A stretch of DNA of 60,000 nucleotides from Lineus longissimus (taxonomy: Eukaryota > Nemertea > Pilidiophora > Heteronemertea > Lineidae). Both the position numbers and the translations under genes were made by a program. Positions 24,001 to 32,525 of the stretch are shown here, piece by piece. The stretch lies in NCBI RefSeq assembly GCF_910592395.1, contig NC_088321.1, positions 16,432,001 through 16,492,000 on the forward strand, in the 5' to 3' direction. A model generated the notes under the pieces. The model ran no database searches, had not been told where the DNA came from, and saw only the letters and a list, made by a program, of their open reading frames with translations. Positions within the stretch are counted from its first letter, which is position 1, and the number at the start of each line of letters is the position of its first letter.

Positions 24001-26169
24001 AGAACAATGGGAATTTAGGCCCAGGTGTGAGCGGGCATTGTTTGAAGGTGTGTTAGGTAAGGCCTGAATTCTTTTAGCTGCGTGGTGAGGGGTAAGATGA
24101 GGTAAGGCATATCAGAAACCAGTCCAAGGTATACCCAGGAACTGATGTTGTGGATTTGTTTTGTTTAAATGGGGCCAAAATAGGTGCTAGGGGAAGATGA
24201 AGAGATGATCTTGGCTCAATCGTGACACTTCTCACATATCGGCCACACGGTCAGCATAATCTGCCCCACTCCCCCGGCTCCAGTCCATGTGTCTCCCCTC
24301 AGCATCGCTTTCGAGATGCTTGCCTTGTCCCCAGAGTACAGGTGCCGCATAACAAAGGTATTCAGCGTCCTTTGATTCGGCACAAATTGGTGTAATCACG
24401 GTGATCAGGACCCGTTATGAGGGATAATCACCATTTTGTAGGATCTGATAGATTGAGAAGTACATGTACTTTCATAGATGTTGGCCAGGCCAGATTGGGT
24501 CTGCAGCTAGATGCGCCTGTCGACACGAATGACTGTTCCAAACCTGGGCAATGCATTACAGGTTTAGGTAAAGTGGGGCTGACCACTCTTCTGTCTTATC
24601 TGATTGCTGGACAAGTACTTTCATAGAAGATGCTAAGGCCAGATTGGGTTTGCAGCAAGGCGCGTCAGTTAGGCAATGCATCACTGGGGTGATCACTGTT
24701 TCGTCTGATCAAGATCACCAGACAAGTCCTGCTAGAGATATTGCCAAGGCTAGATTGGGTTTACAGCAGGCTGGCTTGAGGACCACATGTTGGGTCTGTC
24801 CGCAACTGTCCGGACTCTGTCGAGTTTATCGGAAGGCTACTGATTATGGAGGACCCTATGTCGAGCCTATCGGCAATAAATAATGTTTCACAGTAAATAA
24901 AGCCGCAGTTTACAAGTCTTACAAAAATTGCAAGGTACAATTCATGGCACGGTAGACTGCAAAAACATTCTCGTCTCATCATCCTTAGACAAGAGTCTCT
25001 TCCTATCTCCTCCGAGGATTTTCCCCCATCACAGAGTAATCATCCTTAATTGCCATAATTACCTGGGATAAGTGGGCCTTGGATCGGTCTAATTGGTGAT
25101 CCGGCGGGGGAATGGGACACTCTACAGTTCAGCTCTTGATGGGCACGTCGCCCCGCCGCACTCTCGTGGGCGCAGGTCCTTTGATGCAGATGCAATAATC
25201 AACGCCTTCAGCAACTGATATCAGGAACGACAGGGTGAGGTCTCTTTGATGATGGTTGATCGTAGTCGATGGGTAACGCATCAAGTTTAACCAAAGACGA
25301 GCAAACCCGACCTTGGATAGAGGCAGGGATAATCACTTTTGGTGATTGCGCTTATCTTATCTTTCTTTCTCGGGGCGGGTTTCCGTGACTGACCAGATAT
25401 CATTCTTACCGGGCAAACGACAACAACAACTAGAAGTGAAAAACAACGCCACCTACCGTACGGTCCCGTTAGGAGTCGTATACGAGCTCCTATAAATCCC
25501 TCTAAGAATGTCGTAGCGAATGTCTCCCTGATATTTCCCGATTTGAATGGTGTATATTTTCCCCACTTGTAGCTCCTGTTTGACTTTGACCACGTAAAAT
25601 TGGTGGGTGGGCACGTGGAAGCTCTCTTCTACCTCCAAAGCGTGAGAGTAGAAGCCGACTTTTTCTAACACAATCACACTAGCATCGTCTATTTTAAGAT
25701 CGGCCTGATGCACTATGATGTACTGTGTATTTCCAGTTATGTTTAAAGTTATCGTCACATTTCCTAGGAAAATGAATTTTTCTAAGTCAACACGCAGCTC
25801 GATGATGTAATAGGACGGTGTGATGTTAGATGGGAGTCGGACTTTCCCCCACGGGAGAGCAGGATCGATTTGAGGACTGCCCGGTTTTTGTGGAATCGGT
25901 GTTGGTGATATCGTCTGATTATCAAAAGACGTAACAACATTTTGATTCTCGCACTCGCGAGAGTTTAGCAATCCTGATAATAATCCGACTAGTATGATTA
26001 AAATCACTATGACAACCAACGCAATCACGAGATGTGTCCTTTGGATGAAATATCCAGGACGTCGAGGTGCCCGGATGTAAACGCCGCCATCTTGTTTACC
26101 GTCTGCATTTGCGTTGATTGGCCGTTTTTCGGCTGCCAAGCCGTCATTTCTGTTGCAATTTTCTGTCAT
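6019..26169 (-). CDS. M1 family zinc aminopeptidase, aminopeptidase N-like (16 exons, 987 aa)
   Basis: The enzyme removes N-terminal amino acids from peptides at the cell surface. Exons on the minus strand are 26169-25457, 15358-15249, 15053-14890, 14265-14145, 13711-13557, 13230-13117, 12540-12406, 12221-11920, 11649-11570, 11435-11255, 10105-9878, 9239-8967, 8522-8382, 6939-6858, 6480-6404 and 6106-6019. All junctions are GT-AG, phases agree, and the sum is 2964 nt (988 codons with TGA). Domains run in family order: cytosolic tail, one membrane anchor (about 47-68), N-terminal beta domain, catalytic domain with GAMEN (380-384) and the zinc site H416, H420, E439, then the helical ERAP1_C-type domain to the end. 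The length is typical of aminopeptidase N and glutamyl aminopeptidase. Substrate specificity cannot be read from the sequence. The start Met is the first in the frame that gives a cytosolic tail; a non-coding upstream exon is possible because CTTTCAG precedes it. Confidence 0.93.
6404..6939 (-). CDS. Aminopeptidase exons 14-15 (part of the 6019-26169 gene)
   Basis: Exon 14 (6939-6858) and exon 15 (6480-6404) encode the last repeats of the helical C-terminal domain, including [20 protein letters not shown], which aligns with the usual stretch before the final helix pair. Exon 16 (6106-6019) ends with [20 protein letters not shown] and a short charged tail. That WM...WL pattern is typical of the end of M1 enzymes. 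Confidence 0.88.
7057..7165 (+). repeat. Repeat family E, copy 1 (aminopeptidase intron 13)
   Basis: It begins GTGAAAGATTCAACAACGCT and runs through GCATCCCCGTGCACGAGAGA to ACAATCCTGGGGGGAGGATC and TATAG. The same words in the same order are found at 42017-42105. Nothing codes for a protein. Confidence 0.5.
7166..8377. other. Rest of aminopeptidase intron 13, no gene recognised
   Basis: A 23-bp direct repeat (CAGGCAAGCTATCGAATGTT and AGC) occurs at about 7478 and 7506. Overlapping open frames on both strands at 7863-8350 carry no known motif and fall within the intron. Confidence 0.4.
8382..8522 (-). CDS. Aminopeptidase exon 13, the surviving copy of a triplicated exon
   Basis: It encodes [20 protein letters not shown] and so on to LNDM, matching the YLD-x-TLD-x-x-x-IR-x-QD segment of the ERAP1_C-type domain. 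The acceptor CCCAG at 8523-8527 gives the phase needed after exon 12; the nearer GCAG would break the frame. Two decayed copies follow on the + strand at 8598 and 8758. Confidence 0.85.
8598..8757 (-). pseudogene. Decayed tandem copy of aminopeptidase exon 13 (13')
   Basis: The segment starts ACTGAGGGATACTGACCCAG, like exon 13's ACTGAGGGAAGTCCTACCGA (8435), and shares CTGTCATGAG, CGTCACT and the intronic tail GTTAAGCTGTTAAGTTTAGA. The copy is about 163 bp from the exon 13 equivalent. Indels remove the reading frame, so it cannot replace exon 13. Confidence 0.75.
8758..8880 (-). pseudogene. Second decayed copy of aminopeptidase exon 13 (13'')
   Basis: It starts GCTGAGGGATGCCGACCCAG, shares GCTGTCATGAG and GACGTCTTGTAAATACGTCA with the other two copies, and is spaced 160 bp from 13'. 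It is shorter and has an internal repeat of AACCTGGGAA. It ends against a long poly-G run (about 8876-8894). Confidence 0.7.
8967..11649 (-). CDS. Aminopeptidase exons 9-12 (part of the 6019-26169 gene)
   Basis: Exons are 11649-11570, 11435-11255, 10105-9878 and 9239-8967. They encode the end of the beta-sandwich domain and the first half of the helical domain: [20 protein letters not shown] (the conserved N-x-GYYRVNY segment), then [18 protein letters not shown] (the conserved R-x-x-LIDDAF-x-LA segment), then [20 protein letters not shown] and [13 protein letters not shown]-like residues at the end of exon 12. The exon 9 donor is GTGCGT and the exon 12 donor is GTTGGT; both are weaker than average but are the only ones that keep phase. 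Confidence 0.88.
9580..9795 (+). repeat. Repeat family A, copy 3, with an internal 79-bp tandem duplication
   Basis: GTTAAAAGCAATCTCCTAGC starts at 9581 and again at 9660, each followed by CTCGCCATTGGTAA and TCTGCCCC. After the second copy the element continues with TTAGCTAGCGTACATTAGGC and CTTCCGG, as in the copy at 4129. It lies in aminopeptidase intron 11. Confidence 0.65.
10110..11250. other. Aminopeptidase intron 10 with unexplained open frames
   Basis: Open frames of 63-97 codons occur on both strands (10391-10636 minus, 10678-10944 plus, 11039-11332 plus). None shows a motif I know, and the two strands overlap, so at most one could be real. They may be remains of an inserted element; I cannot name it. 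Confidence 0.35.
11735..11895 (-). pseudogene. Decayed tandem copy of aminopeptidase exon 9 and its 5' intron (9')
   Basis: On the + strand, TTGACCCTTGAGCCATCCTG followed by AATATACCATGTATAGCTGAAAG repeats exon 9 (TTGACCCTTGAGCTATCCTG, then GAATGTACCATTTGTAGCTGAAAC). The duplicated intron also matches (TTCTT, then GGCAACACTG). The copy keeps an AG acceptor and the WYI codons, but a TAA follows within ten codons and the donor is not preserved. Confidence 0.75.
11920..12221 (-). CDS. Aminopeptidase exon 8 (part of the 6019-26169 gene)
   Basis: It encodes [20 protein letters not shown] through the stretch [20 protein letters not shown] and [11 protein letters not shown]. These match the family's K-G-A-S-V-L-R-M-L, F-x-x-G-L-x-x-Y and M-x-x-W-T-x-Q-x-G-F-P segments. 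It joins exon 7 so that SYDK is followed directly by GLAVLR. Confidence 0.92.
12406..13711 (-). CDS. Aminopeptidase catalytic exons 5-7 (part of the 6019-26169 gene)
   Basis: Exon 5 (13711-13557) carries the exopeptidase motif GAMEN and the zinc motif HEVAH. Exon 6 (13230-13117) begins TWFGNMA across the splice and carries NEGFA, whose Glu is the third zinc ligand exactly 18 residues after the second His. Exon 7 (12540-12406) ends in SISYDK, whose Tyr stabilises the transition state in this family. Most M1 enzymes have Gln after the second zinc His; here it is Thr. All residues needed for catalysis are present, so activity is expected. Confidence 0.93.
12686..12850 (+). mobile_element. Fragment of a non-LTR retrotransposon reverse transcriptase
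   Basis: One + strand frame reads [20 protein letters not shown] then NW, a stop, [20 protein letters not shown] and KAEVDQKV. It matches the conserved N-W-R-G-I-T-L-L-S-V-x-x-K-V block of non-LTR reverse transcriptases; the conserved Arg codon is a TGA. The fragment lies in aminopeptidase intron 6, antisense to the gene, and is dead. The upstream 80 bp may continue it in another frame. Confidence 0.75.
13840..13950 (-). mobile_element. Possible C-terminal remnant of a non-LTR retrotransposon
   Basis: The minus strand reads [20 protein letters not shown] followed by TAWRDVVAK. This resembles the W-x-x-x-V tail that ends some non-LTR polyproteins. The match is short and there is no 3' tail, so the call is weak. 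It lies in aminopeptidase intron 4. Confidence 0.25.
14145..15358 (-). CDS. Aminopeptidase exons 2-4 (part of the 6019-26169 gene)
   Basis: Exon 2 (15358-15249) encodes [20 protein letters not shown], the AR-x-x-FPCFDEP block of the N-terminal domain, with Gly in place of the usual Cys. Exon 3 (15053-14890) encodes [12 protein letters not shown] and [12 protein letters not shown]. Exon 4 (14265-14145) encodes [20 protein letters not shown]. The joins reproduce the family order without gaps. Confidence 0.92.
14405..14480 (-). pseudogene. Decayed copy of aminopeptidase exon 4 (4')
   Basis: The minus strand reads [15 protein letters not shown], against [15 protein letters not shown] in exon 4 (14265-14145). 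At DNA level GGTTGTGACCAGA is identical and the flanking 30 bp is about 80 percent alike. No AG acceptor or pyrimidine tract precedes it, and similarity ends after about 15 codons. It sits just 5' of exon 4 in transcription order, like the copies of exons 9 and 13. Confidence 0.6.
15380..16465. other. Start of aminopeptidase intron 1 (3' part), no gene recognised
   Basis: Open frames at 15495-15701 and 15667-15876 show no known motif. I see no repeat family member here. Confidence 0.35.
16470..16660 (+). repeat. Repeat family B, copy 1
   Basis: It contains AATACACGGTCTATTG, CCTACATTCCCATTGTTC, then ATCTTGATGACATCGACCCC and GCGAAAC, in the same order as other family B copies at 23930, 50880, 52731, 53990 and 56635. 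An adjoining stretch (about 16640-16800) with GCAAATAAACGCAATGACAG and CTATTCAGGCCG may be its end. Confidence 0.6.
16820..16940. repeat. Repeat family D, copy 1, in head-to-head arrangement
   Basis: The left half (GGAGATCGTCTTCAGTTTCA to GTTGTTC) is the reverse complement of the copy at 35040-35130. The right half (GGAAGTTGCGAGATCGGACG, then CAGTCCTGAAGCCGCCAATG) is in the forward direction. The element therefore folds back on itself. Confidence 0.55.
17113..17674. repeat. 281-bp tandem duplication (two copies)
   Basis: Copy 1 is 17113-17393 and copy 2 is 17394-17674. Both start TGCTCGGCCGGTTTCCCTTT and end with GAGTCGTGCAGCA. They differ by a handful of substitutions and small indels, so the duplication is recent. 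It lies about 100 bp upstream of the first integrase-related exon and might include its promoter, which is only a guess. Confidence 0.9.
17777..20271 (+). pseudogene. Broken multi-exon DDE integrase/transposase, Ginger- or GIN-like
   Basis: Candidate exons on the + strand are 17777 onward (an acidic frame closed by TAG at 17980; uncertain), 18223-18327, 18551-18711, 18981-19262, 19614-19810 and 20083-20271. All later junctions are GT-AG and phases agree. Exon 18551 starts with [13 protein letters not shown], exon 18981 contains [13 protein letters not shown] and [12 protein letters not shown], and exon 20083 contains PFEVGDLVW and WTGPYKI. The catalytic residues form D-58-D-35-E, and the GPY motif marks the C-terminal module of Gypsy-type integrases. 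Breaks seen are a 2-base loss near 19116, TGA at 19193, a 1-base loss near 19234, and a slip in A7 at 19752-19758. No reverse transcriptase, protease or LTR is seen. Splicing with integrase-only content argues for a Ginger DNA transposon or a GIN-like host gene, not a retrotransposon. It is antisense to the aminopeptidase, inside its intron 1. Confidence 0.8.
20400..20700. repeat. AAATTCC-rich simple repeat patches
   Basis: Two clusters of CAAATTC/GAAATTCC words lie at 20425-20472 and 20580-20620, separated by unrelated sequence. They are low-complexity and have no coding meaning. Confidence 0.5.
21021..21236. repeat. Perfect 14-bp minisatellite, 15 full copies
   Basis: The unit TGTGGGAAGTGGAA is repeated 15 times without a visible mismatch and then breaks off in a 16th copy. 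Because 14 is not a multiple of 3, long frames appear on both strands by chance; they are not genes. Confidence 0.97.
21298..21467 (+). other. Possible 3' terminal exon and poly(A) signal of the integrase-like gene
   Basis: TTTGCAG at 21291-21297 is a good acceptor. Joined in phase to the last integrase exon, it adds three codons and a TAA at 21307-21309. AATAAA follows at 21462-21467. Another frame from 21299 stays open to TGA at 21434 and is lysine/arginine rich, but needs a phase change. The minisatellite lies in the intron between. Confidence 0.35.
21613..21690 (-). ncRNA. tRNA-derived sequence (SINE head or tRNA pseudogene)
   Basis: The minus strand begins GCCTCGTTGGCGCAGTGTGC, close to the 5' half of elongator tRNA-Met including the A box. 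It continues with CCCTTCAGACTCTAGGTACC and a B-box-like GGATCGAATCTC. The 3' end does not pair well with the GCCTCG acceptor stem, and the loop does not hold a clear CAT anticodon. It is probably a SINE or dead copy, not a working tRNA. Confidence 0.55.
21691..23929. other. Intron 1 interior, no gene recognised
   Basis: A poly-G run lies at about 22586-22597. Short duplications such as AGAAAGATTTAAAAGACC (twice) and TCTGAAAAGACCTA (twice) occur at 23028-23095. TTTTAG at about 22072 precedes a CT-rich open stretch of unknown meaning. Confidence 0.35.
23930..24100 (-). repeat. Repeat family B, copy 2
   Basis: In reverse orientation it contains GGGGGTCGATGTCATCAAGG, CCCTAATAACCCTTTGATAA, AACAATGGGAATTTAGGCCC and AGGTGTGAGCGGGC. 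It is one of the cleaner copies, although the CAATACACGG end has been lost. Confidence 0.65.
24455..24785. repeat. Three-copy local repeat
   Basis: Words such as AGTACTTTCATAGA, AAGGCCAGATTGGGTTTGCA and GGCAATGCATCACTG recur at about 24460, 24610 and 24725, at spacings of about 145 and 115 bp. The copies are clearly diverged. Confidence 0.65.
25457..26169 (-). CDS. Aminopeptidase exon 1: cytosolic tail, membrane anchor, start of N-terminal domain
   Basis: The 237 codons start [20 protein letters not shown]. Residues about 47-68 ([20 protein letters not shown]) form one uncleaved signal anchor, so the catalytic part faces outside. A short Ser/Thr/Pro stalk follows with an NQT glycosylation site (about 84-86). 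The beta domain then begins at [20 protein letters not shown], with further N-x-T sites. The donor is GTAGGT at 25456-25451. A 10.1-kb intron separates it from exon 2. Confidence 0.93.
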
Positions 26170-27360
26170 CTTCTGCTTAAGGCCGTCTTCAGACCTGAAA
26201 GGAACAGAAGGTAGAAACGGGAAATAAATACTGACTGACTACAAAATGGATCCATTAATCTCTTTCCAGACTTGTACTGACCAGCACCTTTCGTGGTGGA
26301 GCTCTGTTACAGGGATACAGCATTGCTGCGTTATGGTGTCAGCCTGTGATGCATAGGACATTTTGCCAAGCTGTGCTCTTCCAAACCTTCGCGTTATTTC
26401 CAAATCAAAAGAGACTGACACCATCTGGCAGCCATTGTTTTTCTCCATTACAGAGCACCACCGCCAAAGATGCCCATCACAAAATAGACAACAAGGCAAC
26501 CTTTACCATCTTCTTTCAAAGGTCCGGCGTTGCGACCTTTCCTGAAAAAAATACTGATTTTAAATGTGTTTCATTGTTTCTGCATACTTCCCAAGCGCCA
26601 ACAGTTTTGCCCTTGGATGGCATTCGTGCCTTCATTAGGACTGAGACTATTCTCGCAGATCTCGCATCCTCTCGTGAGAAAACTTTCGTCTTATCAATGT
26701 ACAGACGTTCTTCGTTAGTTAGAAACAAGTTATACCAGAAAACACCTATGCAGGTTTTATAATCTGCGGAAAAACCCACTTTGTGAAAATTTACGGTCAC
26801 GATAGGTAAGCACCGGGAAACTGCTAGTGTGTCTAACACTCAGGAATTTCAAGTAAATACGTTAACCGGGCTACCAAGGCAATGCAAAAATTTCCCAGGA
26901 TAAATAAACGCATTCTGAAGACACCAATGTATTATCTGCTCGAATTATCGACTAGTTATAAATTAGCACTGGACATTCCAAAGGACAGGTATGCTTATAA
27001 TTGATTGGCAGATCAGATAATTGGTTTTAGGCAAAATAGGGATGCTTGTTTGTGATCAAGAGATATCACAGTGATTTTTAGGTACAGTAGACTCTTGAGC
27101 AATCCCAGAACTTGATTTACTGATGGTCGTTCCTTGACCTCTGCCAACACATGCCGCCATTTTGGATCGGTTACTCCGAGTTTCTTGCAGCTTTGAGCAG
27201 TAAAACTAGTCACTAAAACACCAAGATCTAGGCGAAGGTTAAGCCGACACGTTAATACGTCAATTAAGGTTCTAAGGTCGGTCTTCTTCGTCACGTCTAA
27301 GCTTAAACTAATTGGACGGCTAATTATTCGTCTTTCAAACTTTAAATGTTATATTGTCCT
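26170..27360. other. Upstream flank of the aminopeptidase gene
   Basis: The promoter should lie here or further up, but I see no clear TATA box. Open frames on both strands (26346-26762 plus, 26516-26839 minus, 27013-27294 minus) overlap and have no known motif. Confidence 0.35.
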
Positions 27361-28190
27361 GCACATTAAAGCCTTACATTAGGTTCCTCGTGTGAGCCAG
27401 ACAACGCAAGCATATGTAAGTCAAAACATTGATTGACCGATTGACTTAGGAATAACCTTAATGTTAACCACTCGAGACATTTGTTACAACACCTCTGGTG
27501 CCAGAAGCCACGAAAATGTTTGTATTTTCAGTAAATGTTGACGGCAATGTGTATGCGAGTTGAAAAAATAAACAAGTTCAACCAGGAAATGTGTTCATGT
27601 AGAAAATGAGCTTTGAGAAATTCATCTGTTGAAAGTCATTCGAACATCACTATGTAAGGTCAATGACTATCAATTCGATTACTAAGTATATGTGGCTAGG
27701 GCTTCTCAGTAATGTTCACCTGAATCAAAACTGTCGGAGTAAAGAATTAAAACTACCCTTTTAACTGTGAAATGTTATGCTTTCCAACACATTTGTTTAA
27801 GGTCCTTACATTAAAGTTACCTTTGTGTCCAGACAAGATGAATAGGTCAAATCCAATTTTCTGAATGACTTTGTAGCAGTGATCTTAACGTATGCCACTC
27901 GAGATAAATGTTACAACAAGTTCGGCGCTGAAGGGGACAAAACTATGCAGACAAGCAAAAATGTGGGACTAACATCTCATCTTCTGAATGACTTTGTAGT
28001 AGTGATCTTAACGTATGCCACTCGAGATAAATGTTACAACAAGTTCGGCGCTGAAGGGGACGAAAATATGCAGACAGGCAAAAATGTGGGACTAATGTTA
28101 GGTGGACAACATTTTACGTCTAGCCGAAGACATAATGGGTTTACTCTGGACTCACCGCAGATGGAAGATTCTATATAGGAATCACAGACC
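27361..28190. repeat. Nested local duplications, including a 123-bp frame-preserving tandem repeat
   Basis: A 123-bp unit starts at 27860 and again at 27983; both contain CTTAACGTATGCCACTCGAG and TTACAACAAGTTCGGCGCTG. The period is 41 codons and one frame (27879-28178) stays open through both. A diverged third copy lies at about 27450-27530, and the leader near 27375 resembles that at 27797. No protein family is recognised. Confidence 0.75.
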
Positions 28191-29630
28191 AGATCCAAAG
28201 TGTACGTCCAGCTAATTCATGCAGTATGGAAATAAAAAGAAACTTAAATGTTTACGGGAAATAAATCTGCCTTCATAAATATGCGCACAACTGTTACGAT
28301 TTTTTTTCACTTTCCAATATAAGTCCACTTAATGAGAATGGTTGCAGGAATTTTGGTGTATTCGCTCGGAAAAAATGGAAAATAAAGAACATATGATCAT
28401 CTAAAACATAATAGTGCTAAGTATCTGAAATACTCCATCCCCACGATCGGGCAACACTTCACCAAGTACGGGAAACTAGAAGCAGAGTTCTGACAAATCT
28501 TCCCAGCCATCTTTTATTCGGCGCTGTGGAATTTGATGATGAAATGGTCTGTATCAATCTTGTAATGAACTTGATGCATACGACAATTAGATGCATATTA
28601 ACTGAATGCCTGTTCTAGAATCCCGGCCTGGTATACCCCTCCCAGTAACTCAAGTAAACGTACAAAGACCACAAGTACCTCTCAGTGAAACATAATACCA
28701 AGTGGACAACGTGCCGCGTAACTTTTCAAAGTATGTCAGAAATTATAGAAGCACATAAGTGTCTATGAGAGTACAACAATCTTGAATCAAGTGACCGACC
28801 TATATCCTTCCCAAAAAACACGGTTTTTGATGCCAGCGTTCCATTGATCTCAAAATGTTGACATTACCAAACTTTCAGACGACGCACCCAACGAGCTACG
28901 GAGAAATACCATTTGAAGTTCAGAATAGCTGGTTGCCACTTAACCATCATAGCGTGCGACAAGCCAGCAACGAATCTCATGACCACCTGTAACATCGAGA
29001 CAACTCGACCAAATATGCTAAAAGAAGCACAACCTTGTTTAGACCAAGGACATTGATTGTAATAATAGAAGCTTGTCTTGATATGTCATGTGATACAGAG
29101 TCCTTGATTCCATTGTAGACAAAGTTAAAGATGGAGGAGCTTACTTTTAGCTCTAATGATATATTCTATCTCATGTACCAGTGGCAATGATACGACCAGC
29201 GGTAACACGACACTGTTCAAACTTGAAACATCACAAACACTCCGCGTGACAAGCCTCTTGGCACCGTAGCAGACCAAAGTCAAAGTGGAGAGTTTGTCTC
29301 TAACTTCCTCAGAAATGTGATCCATTGCTTCGAGATTTTAGTTTTTGTTTCCATTTCTTTGTGTTGTTCGTCAGGTGTTGATGGGTTTCCTACAGGCCAC
29401 AGTTTACTTCAGTCTTGGCTCAGGTTTCAAAGTTACTATTTTAACATGTGCTTGTACAAAAAATCATCATATTGTGTGACTTTATTCAACTCATACCATG
29501 AGGTTATTTACCGAAGAATTCATTTAAAATGGCTCCCGTCCAACACGTCAAAAAGGATGTGAGATGACATATTGGCATTAGCAATAACATGGGAATAAAC
29601 CAACTAACCTTTCTGTTACAGTGACCGCCA
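28191..29630. other. No gene or repeat recognised
   Basis: The stretch is AT-rich. The open frame at 29125-29325 (minus) has no known motif. Confidence 0.35.
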
Positions 29631-30080
29631 GCGCAATCCATCATGCTCGTTTCAATGAAATACCTGATTTTGTTCAATGTTTACATGAAAGGAATACATA
29701 GAATAGAATTGCGACGGTGCCCACTAAGATTACATTTTTATGATACCGGCAAGTCAAACAACTCTAAATTCACTTTTCTGAAAGAGAAGCCCACAGCGCA
29801 ATCCATCATGTTTGTGTCAATGACACTTTTAATTTTGTTCAACGTTAACGGGCGAGGATTTCAAACCATATCTTAGAAACAGGACAATCGCATCTAAGAT
29901 TACTCGGTGGGTGCACGATCAGAAAGTTGATAGATTTTGAACTGTGCAATTCGTTTTTTCGATGTTGATTTTATAAAATCTATACCAATAATTACTAACC
30001 TTTCTGTCATTCCCATCATGATACTGGTTTCGATAATACAGTTTTGTTTTGAGCTTACGGGCAAAGAGAATCCTAGGTTA
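29631..30080. repeat. Diverged three-copy repeat
   Basis: GCGCAATCCATCATG followed by T-GT-TCAATGA occurs at about 29631 and 29795, and a weaker CCCATCATGATACTGGTTTCG at about 30013. Each is followed by TTTTGTTCAA or TTTTGTTTTG and a GG-A/C-A stretch. The period is about 165-215 bp. Confidence 0.55.
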
Positions 30081-31640
30081 TAGATACAAACACATCCTTG
30101 ATGACTTCAAACGTTTGATTACAAAATCTCACTACAAATGTACATTTCTAGAACATTTAGAGTACAGAGCAGATGTCTCGCTCAAATGATCATATCAATA
30201 AAAGTGAAATGATATCGCCCTAAACCCTGTTGGGATCTTGTCCTAATGCCAATAATATAGTTGAGGGTGTATTTTAGTTGATAAGTCAACAGTAAAGCCA
30301 GCCTGTAAAAAGGTTTTCATGTTTGTATATGCGTGTTAGAGTACAAATCGGGGTTTATATCTTTATGCTTATTGACAACGGAAGTTGACGATACGTTTTA
30401 TGATTTGGTTTCATAAGTTTACGAAGCCATTAAGTTTGTTAACCCTTTTGAGGTAGTATGCATACACTAATAGGACTCTATAACCAGGATGTATTGCTAG
30501 GTTCCTCAGGAGAATTCAGGAGTCCACGTGTTCGGAATTTATTGATTTGAACTTGTTGCTATTGTATCCATCTGTGCACGGTTCAGCCTAAGATACGATA
30601 AGGTCACTTGCTTCACTCTGCCGTTCTATTCGGCCTCGTAACTCTCACAACGAACGCTTACAGCATTCCAAAAATGGCCGAAAGTATAAGCTGTTATCCT
30701 TAACTTGCAGCTACGAGTAGGACGGATGCGTTTATCAGAATGTATCGCCAGGTCTAAAGGGATGCAAGGTAGAGTAGCCTCAAGGCACAGGTCACTGAAT
30801 CAAGCAAGGTCGGCAAGGGGTTTCAACTCTCTCCGAGGAATCGACAGATTTCCCTATGAAACTCAAAGCCCTGAAACTTCCTTTTTATATGTTTGGCTCC
30901 TTTCATTGTTTTGTGCATTCATGTACAAGAGCGAACTTGTTAAGTGATGAAAATTCTGAAGTTTCTTACCTTTTGTTTTCCTCTTTCGTCTACATTAACC
31001 CTTCAGGGGCGTTACAATGTTTAAAACCCTTACTGACCTTCGTTAGGTGGTCTATGTTCAAAGATCAAGGAAGAAATGTTCCATGAATGCTTTCTTTAGT
31101 TGACTGCACCACATGGCCAACATTGGCGCCGACAAAACACTCAAGAAACACACACTAACGTTACAATACGAAGGCAAGTCGTAGAAAAAGAAGAGATGTT
31201 CCTCAGGTTAGAATAAGAATGTCCAGGCTGGATAGATCGACTTGAAAATCTGCACAACCGGACGATTGGCAGATGATCAAGATTTTAAGTATTCTGAGTG
31301 ACACCAAGATGGTTGGCTGTCCCGGGCAATTAAAGCCCCTGTCACGACCATCAAACGGAAGAAGACGACATGGAAATCCCATTAAAGTGGTGATCACATT
31401 GGTGACGTTTTATCTGCTTTTGTGGCCGTCCCCAATTGTAAATCGATGACTTGTGCTATTGTTGTGGCCTATCGTTTTCTGTGAGTTGTCTCACAAAACG
31501 CTGCGAATATTGCTGTGTTCGCTTTCAGCAGTGATCCGTACATTCCCAATCCATCATCCCTCTAGCCTCACTTACATAAAGATTATCACCTGCGCTTATT
31601 TTATAGATCTTCGTTTACTCTATATATTTACTATGTACTT
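30081..31640. other. No gene or repeat recognised
   Basis: Several short open frames (30705-30947, 30856-31086 plus) have no known features. Nothing else stands out. Confidence 0.3.
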
Positions 31641-31860
31641 ACATATGACTTTGGTATTAAAGGGGTCAATAAGCTAGGCCTGTTCTTAGTGGATCAACTT
31701 AAGCTATGAAGTGTGTAGTCAAAGGATGATCTCCTGTGGTGACTTTACAGAACTTCATTTACTTAACAAGCTATAGATTTTATAAAGATATGTCTTTGGT
31801 CTTAAAGTGTCAATAAGCTAAGCTTACGCTCAGTGGATCATCTTCAGCTGTGATCATCGT
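31641..31860. repeat. Two-copy local repeat
   Basis: GACTTTGGTATTAAAGGGGT, then CAATAAGCTAGGC and CAGTGGATCA-type words at 31645-31710, recur at 31790-31855 with about 80 percent agreement. The spacing is about 145 bp. Confidence 0.65.
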
Positions 31861-32424
31861 ACCTTACCAATACATCATAAGTCACCCTTTCTGACTAAAC
31901 ACTTTGGTCAATGGCCGGGGTCAATGGACCTTTGCATGTGTTTCAGGCTTCGAAGTTTTCTGCTCCAACATTTATTCGATGTTCATAGTTGTAAATTACA
32001 TCTTGTAAGACATTATCTTGAGTGTCAATAGCCATCTATGTGATCCCTTGAAGACATCACCAGGTCTTCCCTCTAAATCAGCTCAATGGTGTCTGTAAGC
32101 GGGGAACAACATCAAATATAGCTTATCCCAACAGATACTCCTCCGCTAACTGTTATATTAACATTCTCTCTGACATTATCACTCGGGAGATGCTGTTCTC
32201 CCGTTGGTATTTTCACATAAACCGGGTAATTACAACTGATATCTATTCATCACGCCCAAGGGGACATCGCATAGATTCTCGGGATAAATCAAGGTGGGCC
32301 TGTCATTGGTTTTTTCGGCCAGTTACTGACGAGGTTTGAGTAGGAATGTACGCCGGCTTTCCTTCATAGAATCATTGATGGGTCCAAGGTTGATTCTGTG
32401 ACCACAAACCACGTTGTACATACG

Positions 32425-32525
32425 GATCCTGTCATAACTTTTATGATAGGCCATCGTATAATATTCTGTGATGGTTCATGATAGATTCTATGATGTGAAT
32501 TCTATCATAGATCCTGTGACGCTAT
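32425..32525. repeat. Cluster of TATCATAG-type palindromes
   Basis: Overlapping copies of TATGATAG, CATGATAGATTCTATGATG and CTATCATAGATCCTGTGAC make this 100-bp patch able to form several alternative hairpins. It may be a worn fold-back element. Confidence 0.4.
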
